Both the position numbers and the translations under genes were made by a program. A DNA stretch of 64,000 nucleotides from Mesotaenium endlicherianum (taxonomy: Eukaryota > Streptophyta > Zygnematophyceae > Zygnematales > Mesotaeniaceae). Under the pieces are notes generated by a model. It did no database searches and was not told where the DNA came from. It saw only the letters and a list, made by a program, of their open reading frames with translations. Positions 1 through 10,300 of the stretch are shown here, piece after piece (the stretch's first letter is position 1; each line of letters opens with the position of its first letter). The DNA is taken from the NCBI GenBank assembly GCA_009602735.1, contig WELA01006130.1, forward strand, positions 479,714-543,713, read 5' to 3'.

Positions 1-253
1 AGACGAGCACGCGTGACGCGGGCTCCGCTGGGGCTGCCGGCGTCTCCAGCACGCGAAACAAACGGGGCAGGCACGGCGCCTCCTCCGTTCATCGTCCCTG
101 GTCTGGCCCGTCGCGCTTCTGTGACGCCGCCGGCCGGCCGGCTGGTGCTACGAGCGTGTGCTCGCGGCCAGCCTGACCCACAGCAGGGCGGCCGCCGAGA
201 GGCTGCGTGCGTGCGCAGCAGGCCAGAATGGTAGCTACTGGCGCAGCCGCAAG

Positions 254-481
254 GCCTGTTGCATGACCTGCCGCAGGGCCTGCTGCCGAGCCTGTTGCGT
301 GGCCCGCCGCAGAGCCTGTCGCGCGGCCTGCCGCAGAGCCTCCTCCAAGGCCTTGCGCGCAGCCTGCCGCAGGGCCTGCCGCCGAGCCTGTCGCGCGGCC
401 TGCCGCAGAGCCTATTGCGCGGCCTGCCGCAGAGCCTCCTCTAAGGCCTGGCGCGCAGCCTGTCGCAGGGCCTGCCACGAT
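254..481. repeat. 12-bp minisatellite with 96-bp higher-order period
   Basis: Nineteen consecutive 12-bp units with consensus gcctgccgcaga/g can be cut without a gap. Variant units recur every eight units: the cctcctcc/tctaag unit is repeated at a 96-bp distance, and the preceding block repeats the same order of variants, so the array has a higher-order period of 96 bp. Because 12 is a multiple of 3 all six frames stay open; the minus frame gives a Gly/Ala-rich tetrapeptide repeat and a plus frame a Cys-Arg-Arg-Ala repeat. I regard these readings as by-products of the repeat rather than as genes. Confidence 0.9.
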
Positions 482-669
482 CCCAAGGCTAGTTGCGACT
501 GGCGTGGCGGCTGACGCTGTCATACTCGCGGATGCCGGCGCAAGCGTAGCCGCCGGAAGCGCAGCGGCTACAGCTGCAGGAACGGCTGCAGCTGCTGGCA
601 AGCCCGCGGCTGCCGGGAGGCTGCTACGTGGCGCCTCCTGGGGGCTTTTAGAGCCGAGGGGTCGCGTCG

Positions 670-1917
670 TCAGACCGGCGTCGGCGCCAGTCTCGGCTCC
701 CCCGTGCAAGGCCCGCGGCGGCCTCCCCCTGGTGCGTTCGCTTGCGGGAGCCCCGGCAGCGCGAAATGCGCGATCGCCGGGGTTTTGTGTGCAGCCAGGG
801 TATAATCTCTGGCTGTGCGCAGTCGTGCCGGCGCCGTCGGGACCCCGCAGGCTGATCTAGCCGCACAGCGACGTCGGGATAGCCCCCCTTGACTGAGGAT
901 GGCGGTCGCGGCCGCCAGACCTGTGGTGGCGGGGCCGGGCTGTGTGCGCGTGCCAAGTGGCGGCACGCGTGCGCCAGGAGTAAAACCTTGGCTGCACGCA
1001 GCTGCGGGCGCGCTGTTGGCGCCCTGCCCAAGAATCCGGCCGTACAGCGACGTCGGGGTAGCCCCCCCTTGTCTGGAGATGGCGGACGCAACCGCTGTTG
1101 CTGCGCTGACCGTGCCGGGCTGCGTGCGCGCGCCACGTGGCAGCAACTGTGTGCAGCTGCCGTGCGCAGCTGTGGCCGCTACTGCGGAGCTGTCGTGGCG
1201 TTGCCAGCTGCACAGTGGGCCTGGCGGCGCGATGAGTGGCGTGCGCGTTTGTGTGAGTGCGCGCGCGGGCACGCTGCTGTCGGCAGGAGCGGCCCCACCT
1301 GTTGTGCCGGCGACAAGTGGCGGCCTCTGCTGTAACCTGCTGTCTGCAGCAACCAACAAGGGACGGCTGGTCCAACCGGTGCGCAAGTCTGCACATGGTC
1401 GTGCCGCGCGTACGACGAGGGACGCGACCGCTGTGCTAGCGGTAACCGTGCACGCCGTCTGGTGAGCTCGTGCCCGCGTGCGAGATGTCGCTGCGCGGGC
1501 CAAGGAGAAGCCTGCTGGCAACGGCAGGGTAGAGCATGCCAGGGGCTCTGTCGGAGCCCGGGCTGGCGTGCGTGCGGTCCCGTCTGCAGGCATGCCAACG
1601 CCGGAGGATGGTGCGACCGCGCAGGCCTGTAGCCTGCCGTCTGGCAGCCTGTCGGAGCGTATGAGGTAGCTGCTGGCAGGTGCCAAAGTGGTGTGCGCAG
1701 GGACTGTGCGGGTGCCAGCCGTCAGAGCTGTCGCGAGGGACGGTGGAGCGTGTACGAAGAGCGCTCCGCACGCGTCGTAGCTATCGGCGTCGAAGAGGCC
1801 ACGGAGTCTTGCAATCTCCGTGTTGGCCTCCACGAGGGCGTCACTGAAGTCGTCAAAGCTACAGTAATCGGCTCCGGGGGTCAGCGCGGCGTCCGTCGTG
1901 GCCGTAGCTGCCGTCAT
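670..1917 (-). CDS. Long GC-rich open reading frame, doubtful gene
   Basis: An ATG-started frame of 415 codons begins 40 bp downstream of the gag stop on the same strand. Its first 60 residues look protein-like, with an acidic stretch containing CSFDDF and ARLRGLFDADSYDA. The remainder is Ala/Thr/Pro/Arg-rich and includes the 180-bp tandem units, which suggests an open frame created by GC-rich repeats. It could be the gag-pol linker or an accessory frame of the retrotransposon. No protease, reverse transcriptase or integrase motif is visible. Function unknown. Confidence 0.2.
   Translation of the reverse strand: MTAATATTDAALTPGADYCSFDDFSDALVEANTEIARLRGLFDADSYDACGALFVHAPPSLATALTAGTRTVPAHTTLAPASSYLIRSDRLPDGRLQACAVAPSSGVGMPADGTARTPARAPTEPLACSTLPLPAGFSLARAATSRTRARAHQTACTVTASTAVASLVVRAARPCADLRTGWTSRPLLVAADSRLQQRPPLVAGTTGGAAPADSSVPARALTQTRTPLIAPPGPLCSWQRHDSSAVAATAAHGSCTQLLPRGARTQPGTVSAATAVASAISRQGGATPTSLYGRILGQGANSAPAAACSQGFTPGARVPPLGTRTQPGPATTGLAAATAILSQGGLSRRRCAARSACGVPTAPARLRTARDYTLAAHKTPAIAHFALPGLPQANAPGGGRRGPCTGEPRLAPTPV
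861..1220. repeat. Two diverged tandem units of about 180 bp
   Basis: The segment beginning ccgcacagcgacgtcggg at 861 returns as ccgtacagcgacgtcggg at 1041, followed in both copies by a C-run, a tggcgg motif, a ccgggctg.gtgcgcg motif and a cgtggcag/caagtggcgg motif in the same order. The spacing is 180 bp. Weaker resemblance extends to about 680-860 and 1220-1400, so there may be four decayed units. The repeat lies inside an open minus-strand frame. Confidence 0.6.
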
Positions 1918-1956
1918 CGTAGGGCGTCCACCCGTGCGAGGGTTGCACCCACCCCG

Positions 1957-3104
1957 CTATCCTGTTGCAGGCGAAGGACCGTCACGAGCGCGCCCGTTCT
2001 TGACGTCGCGCTTCTTTTGCAGACACACAATTTGCAGGTGGCCGGCCTTGCCATAGTAGGTGCACTCGCCGGGCTTGCCATTCTGCGCAAGCGTGCAGTT
2101 CTGGCGTAAGTGGCCCGTCTTTCCGCAAGACCAGCAGGGGTCACTCGTCGTGGCGGCCATGGAAATGCGGCCACGCGTAGCTCTGCGCTGCTGCGTCTCC
2201 TGGGCCAGCTGAGAGCGCTGAGGCTGCTGTTGCTGCTGGGGCTGGCGGGAAGGCGTCGTGCGCGTCATGGAAGACGGCAGCGCCGAGGCCTCCTGGCACA
2301 CGCCCGTAGATGCGAGGCCCACACGATCGCTAATGTTGCTCCGTGCGGCGGCCAAGCTCTGCTTCTCAACGGAGGGGTAGGCCTGCTCCAGTGAGTACTC
2401 TGAACCGTGGCGGTCGATGAGGGGGACGACAGCCCTCTCCCTCAGACGCGGCTCGACGGCGCGCAAGAAGATCTCCGCGGCCTCCCGGTCGGTGACAGTG
2501 CCAACATCGCGGCGTAGGTGCACCAAGCGGCGGTACATCATGCGGATCGTCTCGTTCTTGCGTCGGAAGAAGTGGTACAGCTCGTACACCTTTTCTTCAG
2601 TTGCAGCCTGGAACTCTGTCTTCAGGATGTTCCAGAAGGCTTGCACTGGGTCAGCCAGCAGAATCGCCACTGGTGGGTCACCTACAAGCTCGGTACGTGA
2701 CCGGAGCTCGGCTTCCTTCTCGCGGAAGGTGTCGCGGGCCTCGTGAGAGAGGTAGCGCATAAGCGTGTCAAAGACGTTGCGCTTCGTCAGCGTGGGCGTC
2801 TTGAGCTTTGCTGCCGCGAAGTCAGCCTAAAACTTCGAGATGGTATCTTCCAGATCACAGGTGCCTAGCCTGCCGCTGAAGCGATAGGCGGACCTGTCAG
2901 TCTTGACCTCTTGGTTACCTGCCATAGGATATCAGGAATCGTGATGAGTCCACTGGGACGGCGGCTCAGAAGCAACTGCCGTGCGCTGGAGCGCGGATTG
3001 CTCCTCTCCAGGGGGTCAGTGATAGTGCTGAGATCTGAGTCTGAGTCTTCTTCACTAACCCCTTCGTAATAAGGCTGATAAGATAGCCCACTACGGGTAG
3101 GCAT
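1957..3104 (-). pseudogene. Broken retrotransposon gag with CCHC zinc knuckles
   Basis: The main open part (2760-1957) has a Gag-like alpha-helical region with FWNILKTEF and EKVYELYHFFRRKNETIR, then a Gln-rich linker, then one intact knuckle CWSCGKTGHLRQNC (CX2CX4HX4C). A second knuckle follows whose second cysteine is replaced by Tyr (CTYYGKAGHLQIVC). Upstream, the same frame continues to an ATG at 2925 but is cut by a TAG at 2829-2827. A different frame from an ATG at 3104 (MPTRSGLSY) overlaps it, so the true start could be 3104 with a frameshift. Known Ty3/gypsy- and copia-type Gag proteins package element RNA. No pol, LTR or primer-binding site was recognised, so this looks like a dead or truncated copy. 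Confidence 0.75.
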
Positions 3105-4142
3105 ACGCTGAAGATTCTAAATGCTTGTAAGCGAAGCAAAGAGAGATCTTTTTAGAAGTAAGGGACTGTGTACTCTCCAGAGTGAGCACCTCAAGACTGT
3201 AATCTGGTAGGAAAACAACTAATGAAGTATGGCCCAAAAGATCAATGGAAGCTCATCACGATCTTCAAGAGTAGTCCCATGCAAGGATTCAAGCTGTGAC
3301 TTTGCTCACCACTTGTGAAGTTCTTCAAGTGACTGGAAGCCAGGAGGGCTTGCTCTTCACAAGAGAGTAACTAAGTGGTCCTGAAAACACAAGAGATAAA
3401 AGAGTAAGCTTTACTGATAATCTCTGTTACTTACAATTGGCATAATGAGGACTTCTAAAAAGATGTGTCTCTAGGGACATCTCTGGTACTTATACTCCTG
3501 GAAACCCGGCGTGGTAAGCGGCGGATCCAATGCATCTAGTCACACTAGGAGGCTCCCCTATGTCCACTAATGTGTACAAGGCATGTACTAGCAGTCCTAT
3601 AGGCTAAGCATAACTCAAACCAATCAAAGCAGGGCACGTAGCATATGCTATGTGTCACTCATTGGTGGAGCTTACCTTGGGTGATTCTACCTAGATAGCG
3701 CCTCAAAAGTGAATCTGGAACTTGAGGAAGCTTCCTCTAGGGGTAGGTGATGCAGTCACCAAGTTATAGCCTCAATGATGCACTTATGCTATGGAAATGC
3801 AAGACTTATGTAGTCTAAGGAGCTCGCGGATTTGTGCGTACAAAGCTAGGGGTTTTTGGGGTCACGGAGAGCCCACAATGTCACCTTTGGGGACATTGAG
3901 TCATAAGTTGGCATTTGGGAAAGTTCCGCTAGGGGCCGGTAGGTGACGCGGACTAGATCGCAAATATCTTGCTTGTCACTTGACCAAATGACGCCAAACC
4001 GGTGCCAATCGGAAGATGCTTCGACGCGCTACACTTTGATGACTCGGAGATCTAGAAAAGGTCAACATATAGATGCGTAAGGTCAATGCAAAGTCGGTCT
4101 TCCTAGGTTGACGGAATAAATCGAACAATCCGGTCATACGCG
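3105..4142. other. Non-coding stretch upstream of the gag fragment
   Basis: This is AT-richer sequence with stops in every frame. If the gag belongs to an LTR element, its 5' LTR should lie here on the minus strand. I looked for a TG...CA-bounded repeat and a tRNA-Met-like primer-binding site and found neither. A TATA-like TATAAGTA occurs on the minus strand near 3490. Confidence 0.4.
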
Positions 4143-4235
4143 TAGTACGGAGTATCACGATACGGAGTATTGCAATACGTACGATTCGGCCAAAAGAGGC
4201 TGTACGTGAGTATTTTAAAACTAGGCAATTCATTC
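4143..4235. repeat. TACG-rich segment, copy A
   Basis: The segment contains two direct copies of tacggagtat followed by gcaatacgtacgattc and gaggctgtacgtgagtattttaaaactagg. The last part aligns base by base, with few changes, to 7345-7393 in the same orientation (gattgtacgtgtgaattttaatactaag). It may be one end of a transposable element. Confidence 0.45.
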
Positions 4236-4322
4236 ATGCTGAAAAACAAATGCAGTCCGTGGGTTCCCACGTTAGCAATGCTCTTTGGTGTGCTTGTTTG
4301 ACAATTAGACATCATCTTCAAG

Positions 4323-4742
4323 ATGACAGGGTTCACATCTTTGGACGTAAGCCCAGAATCAATAGTTATGGGGTTATGTGGAGAATGTGTGGCAACCCAT
4401 GTGGAGACACTGCCGGAGGCGGCAAAGGCATCCCTTCAAAAGCTGAGGATGGAGGGAGCGTTATCCAACGTGAATGGGCAATTGCTTAAGCTGAAAGAAT
4501 TGGACATCATTCTCACAACACAAATGAGAGCGAACATATTCACATGCACCCCCAAATTGTAAGAGCTAAAGATGACACTAGGGCCATGTGTGGTGTGGCC
4601 TCGCCTTGATGTCCTCACGCGCCTGTCAACACTAGGTTTAATTGGCGAGGGGATGTTGTTTGCACAAGAATTTATGAGATGCATGAACCTCCTTTCTGGC
4701 ACATCAATAGAGCACCGAGAAGTGTGCAGGTCGTATGGCTGA
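4323..4742 (+). pseudogene. ORF of about 139 codons interrupted by one TAA
   Basis: An ATG at 4323 opens a frame of 79 codons ending in a TAA at 4560-4562. The same frame then stays open for another 59 codons to a TGA at 4740. The second part (for example GPCVVWPRLDVLTRLS and GEGMLFAQEFMRCMNLL) looks like helical protein and not random sequence, so the TAA is probably an inactivating mutation. A GTAAGA overlaps the stop and could be a splice donor, but an acceptor close enough to restore the frame is not obvious. I do not recognise the family. Confidence 0.35.
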
Positions 4743-5725
4743 GCAATTGCTGTATGCTGAACAAAGTCAGCGGCTTTCTAGAATTGCAGCCCGAGTTCAG
4801 TGTGCAGCTTTGCAGCGAGTGTTACGCGTAGAGAGTGTGCCTTGGTTCCCATGCTAAATATGTTGCAGTGTCATGCCGCAGGCTCACAGACAATGAAGCT
4901 CATTTGCTAGTCGGGCTTATGGGTGTGGGACTTAGGCGGTAGTATCAGGTGGAAGTTTCTCCACAATTGGCCTATACCTTGATGTTCTGAGAAACATCGA
5001 TTAGCACGCAGTGAGCCACAGTGGAATTGTCGATTAAGGCTATGCACTAGCTTCATTTACAAGCACACAACTAATATTGTTTACAAGTTTGTAATCTTTA
5101 TGTATTGCTAAGGGTGTTGCTTCATAACCGTGTGCTCCAGCCAGAAGTAAAGTGCCTTGCAAAGAAGAGCATGCAATCAAATTTACTTATTGAATCCTCC
5201 GCTCGTGAAGCAAAAATGAAGGTCCAAATGGTTGTAGAATATAGTCAGTGAAGTTGAAGAACCCGTTCAAAGCTAGAGAGAACATGACCTAAACCTGATG
5301 TATGGAAGGCAAGATCACGTCGAAAAATATTAACCTCAAAGCTGACAAGGGATCTTAGGGAGGAGCTCCCAACACAATTTAGAGATAACTGATGCATACC
5401 AGCACAGAAGCATTTGCCAATTTTCATACTACTAAGAACATGAATATGAACGCGAACAAGACAAGTTATAGGCATGACACACTATTTGCAGATGTGTGCA
5501 GCACTTGATCGACACTGAGGTTCAGCAAAACAAAGTGAGTAGGAGTGTCATACAGCTTGGCATCTTATAAATAGTCTTCAAAGTACAGAACTTATAAGTG
5601 CCAGAATAGTACAATATTTGCACTTTTGGAATATTATGTGCGCCTGTTGTAGCAATGTATAAGTTACGTACAAGTTGAAAGCAATGGAAAAGTGTATTCT
5701 TGATTACAGAGCACTTGTGTGCCGA
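4743..5725. other. No gene seen
   Basis: AT-rich sequence with short frames only. It is the 3' flank of the unidentified minus-strand gene; no feature can be supported. Confidence 0.4.
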
Positions 5726-6917
5726 TCACTTTTTACGCCTTCCTACTTTGCCAGGTTTACCTACAAAGAAACTGGGGTGGAGGTCCCAGGCCATGATGTT
5801 AGACTTTAAGTTTGTGCACAGACATGGCTGAGGAACTTGAGGTATGTCTTGTGCCGCTGCTGCTTGCCGTAGTGGAGAAGCTGCACTTGTGGAAGTAACC
5901 AACGCTGCCCTCGCCGGTGCAAGTCTTGATGATATACGGGATTCACTCTGTGCACCTGGAACACATTCAACACACGGTCAAGAATGCAAGTAAGGTACAA
6001 AAAGCAGGGGAAGGGAAGGAGTTGAAGGAACATGCATGTAACATATCAAATTGGTGTACTTACAACTCCACTAGGGGTCGTCACACACATAGCAAACAAA
6101 TTCATGAGATAGATAAGATTTAGGGGGCGAATGGACAAGGGAAGGAGCACACTTAAATTTGTGATTAATAATATGAGAGAGAGTGAGAGTACATGAAAAT
6201 AGTAAGCTGTGAATTACAATGTCAGTCATGAGTGCCATGCAAATATCAATCGCCATCAACGATGCAAAAAGCACGTAGCATTTATGAGCAACAAATCTAT
6301 GAGAATCAAACTTGGCTGAGAGGCAAAGTATTGTACAAAAAGAGCAAAAAGAAGGTTGCGTCGGCCCTCGAGTCAAGCTTGCACCCTGGTAAGCACTCAC
6401 TGTAAGGGCAATAAGCAATTCTGGCAAAAGCGTAGTAATTTGGAATAAGGTCATGTTGAAAAGAGTAAGCACAAATCCCACCCAGTTCCATCACCCCCCT
6501 TGCCTACATAGCAAAACTCACCTAAGATGAAGTACTCAAACTCTAAGGCCGCATCAAGAATAGTGTCAGCTCCTGCCTGTGGATTTTGCATACCATCAAG
6601 CATGTTTTGTTGAATCTTGTAGGCCTTCTCCAACCTGTGAAGGTATAAAATATAGTTCTCTCGAGCTTTTGACCAACAATATTGTGTTCTCTCAATGTTG
6701 TCAAGAGGTATCGAAGCATATGTTTCATCTGATTTTATGCGATCATCTAAAGCTTCATAAACGCGAAGCATGCAATTTGTACGACCCCGTAAGTCCTTCA
6801 CATATTTGTCTATGACTTCTACCATACTCTTGTAGTCTTCATGCCGTTCCTTCACACATGATTTTACCCACAAATGGAAACCTAATCCCTCTAACGTTCG
6901 CGGAGGTTCACCAGTGG
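5726..6917 (-). CDS. Unidentified spliced gene, 3' two exons
   Basis: Two exons can be joined with matching phase. Exon 6917-6522 is preceded by a possible acceptor (ttttcggtag) and ends in TTAG|GTGAGT. Exon 5955-5726 follows acceptor gtgttccag and ends in a TGA. The 566-bp intron is GT-AG, and phase 1 on both sides fits. The first exon codes 131 residues rich in charged helix (HEDYKSMVEVIDKYVKDLRGR, cut here at 20: HEDYKSMVEVIDKYVKDLRG; then ERTQYCWSKARENYILYLHR). The last encodes an Ala/Ser-rich linker and ends in WDLHPSFFVGKPGKVGRRKK. Upstream exons were not found, so the 5' end is missing. The gene lies between two related TACG-rich segments, so a transposon-encoded protein is possible. 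I do not recognise the family. Confidence 0.5.
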
Positions 6918-7304
6918 CTACCGAAAACACAAGTAAGAAGGGGGGCGATAAAGATACAAAGGCGGGTGTATTCTATTGTAATACAAATTAAAAGTGCTAC
7001 AAATATAACACAACTTACAGAAACAACGATTAAAAGGATGAGAGGAGGCGCAGATAAGAAGAAATGAAAAGGTGCAAAGGGTTAGTGTAGAGACGGGCTA
7101 GAAAATTGTTAACATTTTTGTGGACCCTATTTTGAACGGCAAGTTTCGAGACTCTACGGCGTGCTTTCCCGTTGATGTGGGTACTGACGAAAGTGTTTCA
7201 TACGTGCCTGAAGCCGCCGTGGAAGGGCTAAATGTTGGAAAAGGATTGAATAAAATAAATCGATGCCTCGTTAAAAAATTGAACATAGTGCACTCGATTT
7301 AAAC

Positions 7305-7395
7305 GCTTACTTCTCCGTACAGAATTACGACGTACTCAAAATCGTACAATACGACAAAACAGGATTGTACGTGTGAATTTTAATACTAAGATATA
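7305..7395. repeat. TACG-rich segment, copy B
   Basis: This is related in the same orientation to 4143-4235, most clearly over gtacaatacgacaaaacagg and tgtacgtgtgaattttaatac. The two copies are about 3.1 kb apart and bracket both the interrupted ORF at 4.3 kb and the spliced gene at 5.7-6.9 kb. Confidence 0.4.
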
Positions 7396-10300
7396 TTGAT
7401 ATACATATAAATTTAGTTAAATAAAAAGTTAATTAGATTTAGTCTGTTGAACTCTAGTTTATATTCAATTTGTTGGACTTTTAGTAATATTCAGTACATT
7501 GACTTCGCCGAGAGTCGCAGGCTGAAGTCTACTTGAGTCAGCTTGCTGACACATTCTTTGACAGCCAGCCGGCTGCTTCAAGCGGAACTAGCAAATTGCC
7601 TAGTAATGCTTCCAAGTGTGATATCCTAGATGAATGGCCACTGACGCTTTAGGCGGATGGCAAATCGGGATGATGGGAGATGTCTGTAGATTTGGTTAGC
7701 CGAGGTCATACCGACGTGGCTAACTCCTGGGTAGGCGGTGCCATCGCACTTGTCGTTGAACAATACACTCATTCCATGTACATATGCTAGGTATTGCTAT
7801 CAAGTGGCATTTGGCAACGAGGTCACTTTTGTGTACAGACTCCTGAGTGGATAAATGAATCCAAGGTTGCAAGCCGTTACACGAACTGCTTACTAACCTT
7901 GCTCATGTAAAATGATTCTGATTGCATTATTGATGCTCGTTACTTGCATTTGACTTGTGATAATTGCTTGCGCTAGTTGTGTAGTCTTTTACTATTTAGT
8001 AAGTCAATCAAAAAATACCATAAAGATTACTCGTCTATATAAAAATCTGTAATTAGTTATTATTCGCTTATAAGCAAGTCGATTATTTCAATCTCATATG
8101 CAACTTGTTAGTATAGTTTGTTGTGGAGATATGCTCTCAAAGTGTGGCCAGGTGTAAGGTCATAGGATTGTAGAGTGCATCACTTCGATATAAAATTAAT
8201 CGAATTTGGTTAAAGATTTAGAAAGTTAAGAATTTCTTTTAGTTTCAATAATTTCAAGGTCGGTTGAGGACTGTCCTCAATTTGCGGTGAGCGCGACCGT
8301 TGGATTGACCGACAGAGTCGAGCCATCTGGGCCGTTAGAGTAAATACAAACCTTCACGTAATTTTGGCTGACGCGGAGTGCCGATCAGGTCGATTTACCT
8401 AGAAGTTTCAATTTAGCCTAGCGCCTAAGTTAGTATCTTCTAGACATTTTGATGCATGTATGTGGACGTCAAATCGGCCCAACACGTCAGATGAGGTTGA
8501 TCTGGCATACTCACAAATACTATGAAAGGGACAATTTGACAAACCCTTAGAATTCTCGAAGCTGAGCGGCCCTCCCTCTTAGAGGCGAGCGGTTGTCGTA
8601 GAAAATTATAAATAGGCATAACTTCTTTGGTGTTGATCGATTTTCACTTTCGTAAATTTTTACAAGTTTGTAATGACAAGGCCTTTTACTCTATCTTATT
8701 TGTGAGCACTTTCTTGCTACTCAAAATGTTGAGTAATCTTCCAAAGTTTTCTTAGTGATATGCCGCTGAGTATGATTGCAACTAGTTTGGTTCCTCTTGA
8801 GTTAGTACGCTTCCACTAGGGCACTCTGCCCCTTTTACCAGGTGCTTTGCGAGTGAAACGGATCCAACTATCTTTGACTGCTTGAGGGATGAATTGCCTC
8901 TGCTATCTAGGAATTTTTTCTACTTTGGGTTTCTAAAGGACAAATTCTGACATTTTCCTCTTTACTAGAACTTTGGAGAGCTTAACCTCCCACTCATTCT
9001 CTAGCTAGCCTACCTCCACCACAACATTCCAGCCATGGACATTTGCACTATAACTCCAATTTTGAGGAGGGAGTGATGTAAGAAGAATGACTTGGAAATG
9101 ACTTGCTGAATTTGCTGTCTTGAAGTGACTCTTAGTTGTTTGGTAGCTAATGTGCTGGTAGTCAGGTCATTTGCTAAGCTTTTGTGCGATAATCAGAGTT
9201 GTGATTGCTTTGATGTCTAGGTTTTATACAGAGGTTGTCATGTAAACTGGTCCTTGACTGGTGGTCTTTGGTAGCCAGGATAGTATACCTCACCTATCTC
9301 ACCAATATAGATGCAAGATCATACCCATGAGTGATTGGCACACTGACCTATTCCAAATAGGAGCCTGGCAAGGGGTGGATCTTCGTTGAGACCCAACTAA
9401 GAGACGTCTTGGTACGGAACAATCTCATCAGATCTCTGCAAGTTGGTAAACAACCTGGTTGAAATCCTAACGCCCACCCCTTGGAGTAGCCATCGGCACA
9501 GTTGTGATATAACACGTTGGATCAAAGTATAGTCAAAAATTGATTTTTTTGGTCCATAGCTGCTAGCAAGGAACTGTAGGCATCAGTCAACTAGACAGCT
9601 AGGCAGTGGCACGATGAGCAAACAGGTAGCCGTGTTCTACATTATGGTCAAGGTATTTAGCATAAGTGTAGGCGCTAGCAGGAGACGAGGTCTCTAGCTA
9701 GTACTGTAGTAAGCAGCCCAGGCAGAATATGTAGAAGGAAGTCACAAGATTGTCATAGTTGTAGGAGCAGACTTTGTACTGGTATTTGGCAATTGAGTAA
9801 AGATTACACTATTTTTCAATGCTGGCCAAGATTGTCTTTATGAATTTATGTTGCAAATCTTGAGTGCATGTGCTTGCTTGTTTGTTACTATACATTGAAT
9901 GTGTGCAAATTTGAGTGCAATCAGTTAGGTTGCGTTTACTAGTAGCCAATGTGTGGAATGGCTTGAAGTCTACGATGGATTAGAATGTTTTCCTTTTGAC
10001 CAGATCCTGGGTTGCAACTTTCACTCAAGGTCCAAGCTTACAGAGTGTCAATTAATAACTCGTCAGCTTCAATTGTTGCCTTCCAACCTTCCCTTGTTCC
10101 CTGTTGCGTCTTTTTACCAGTGGCAACCATAGGCAAAGCTTCATTTGGGCCCGATCTTGCCTTTGCTAATATCAGTTCAATTGTCGCCATCTTTCGAGTT
10201 TGGTTTTTGAAGGTCATTTACAGCCCTCACAAATTTTTGATATTATTGAGAAAGAGATAATATACAAATTTAGAGTGTTCGGAGAGGCGTTTAAGAATTT

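Noticed and set aside
89-709. 206-codon Gly/Ala-rich minus-strand frame
   Set aside because: Its repeat part is simply the 12-bp minisatellite read in frame, and equivalent frames are open on the other strand.
3105-3900. 5' LTR of the gag element
   Set aside because: No terminal repeat pair, TG...CA ends or primer-binding site could be identified within the window.
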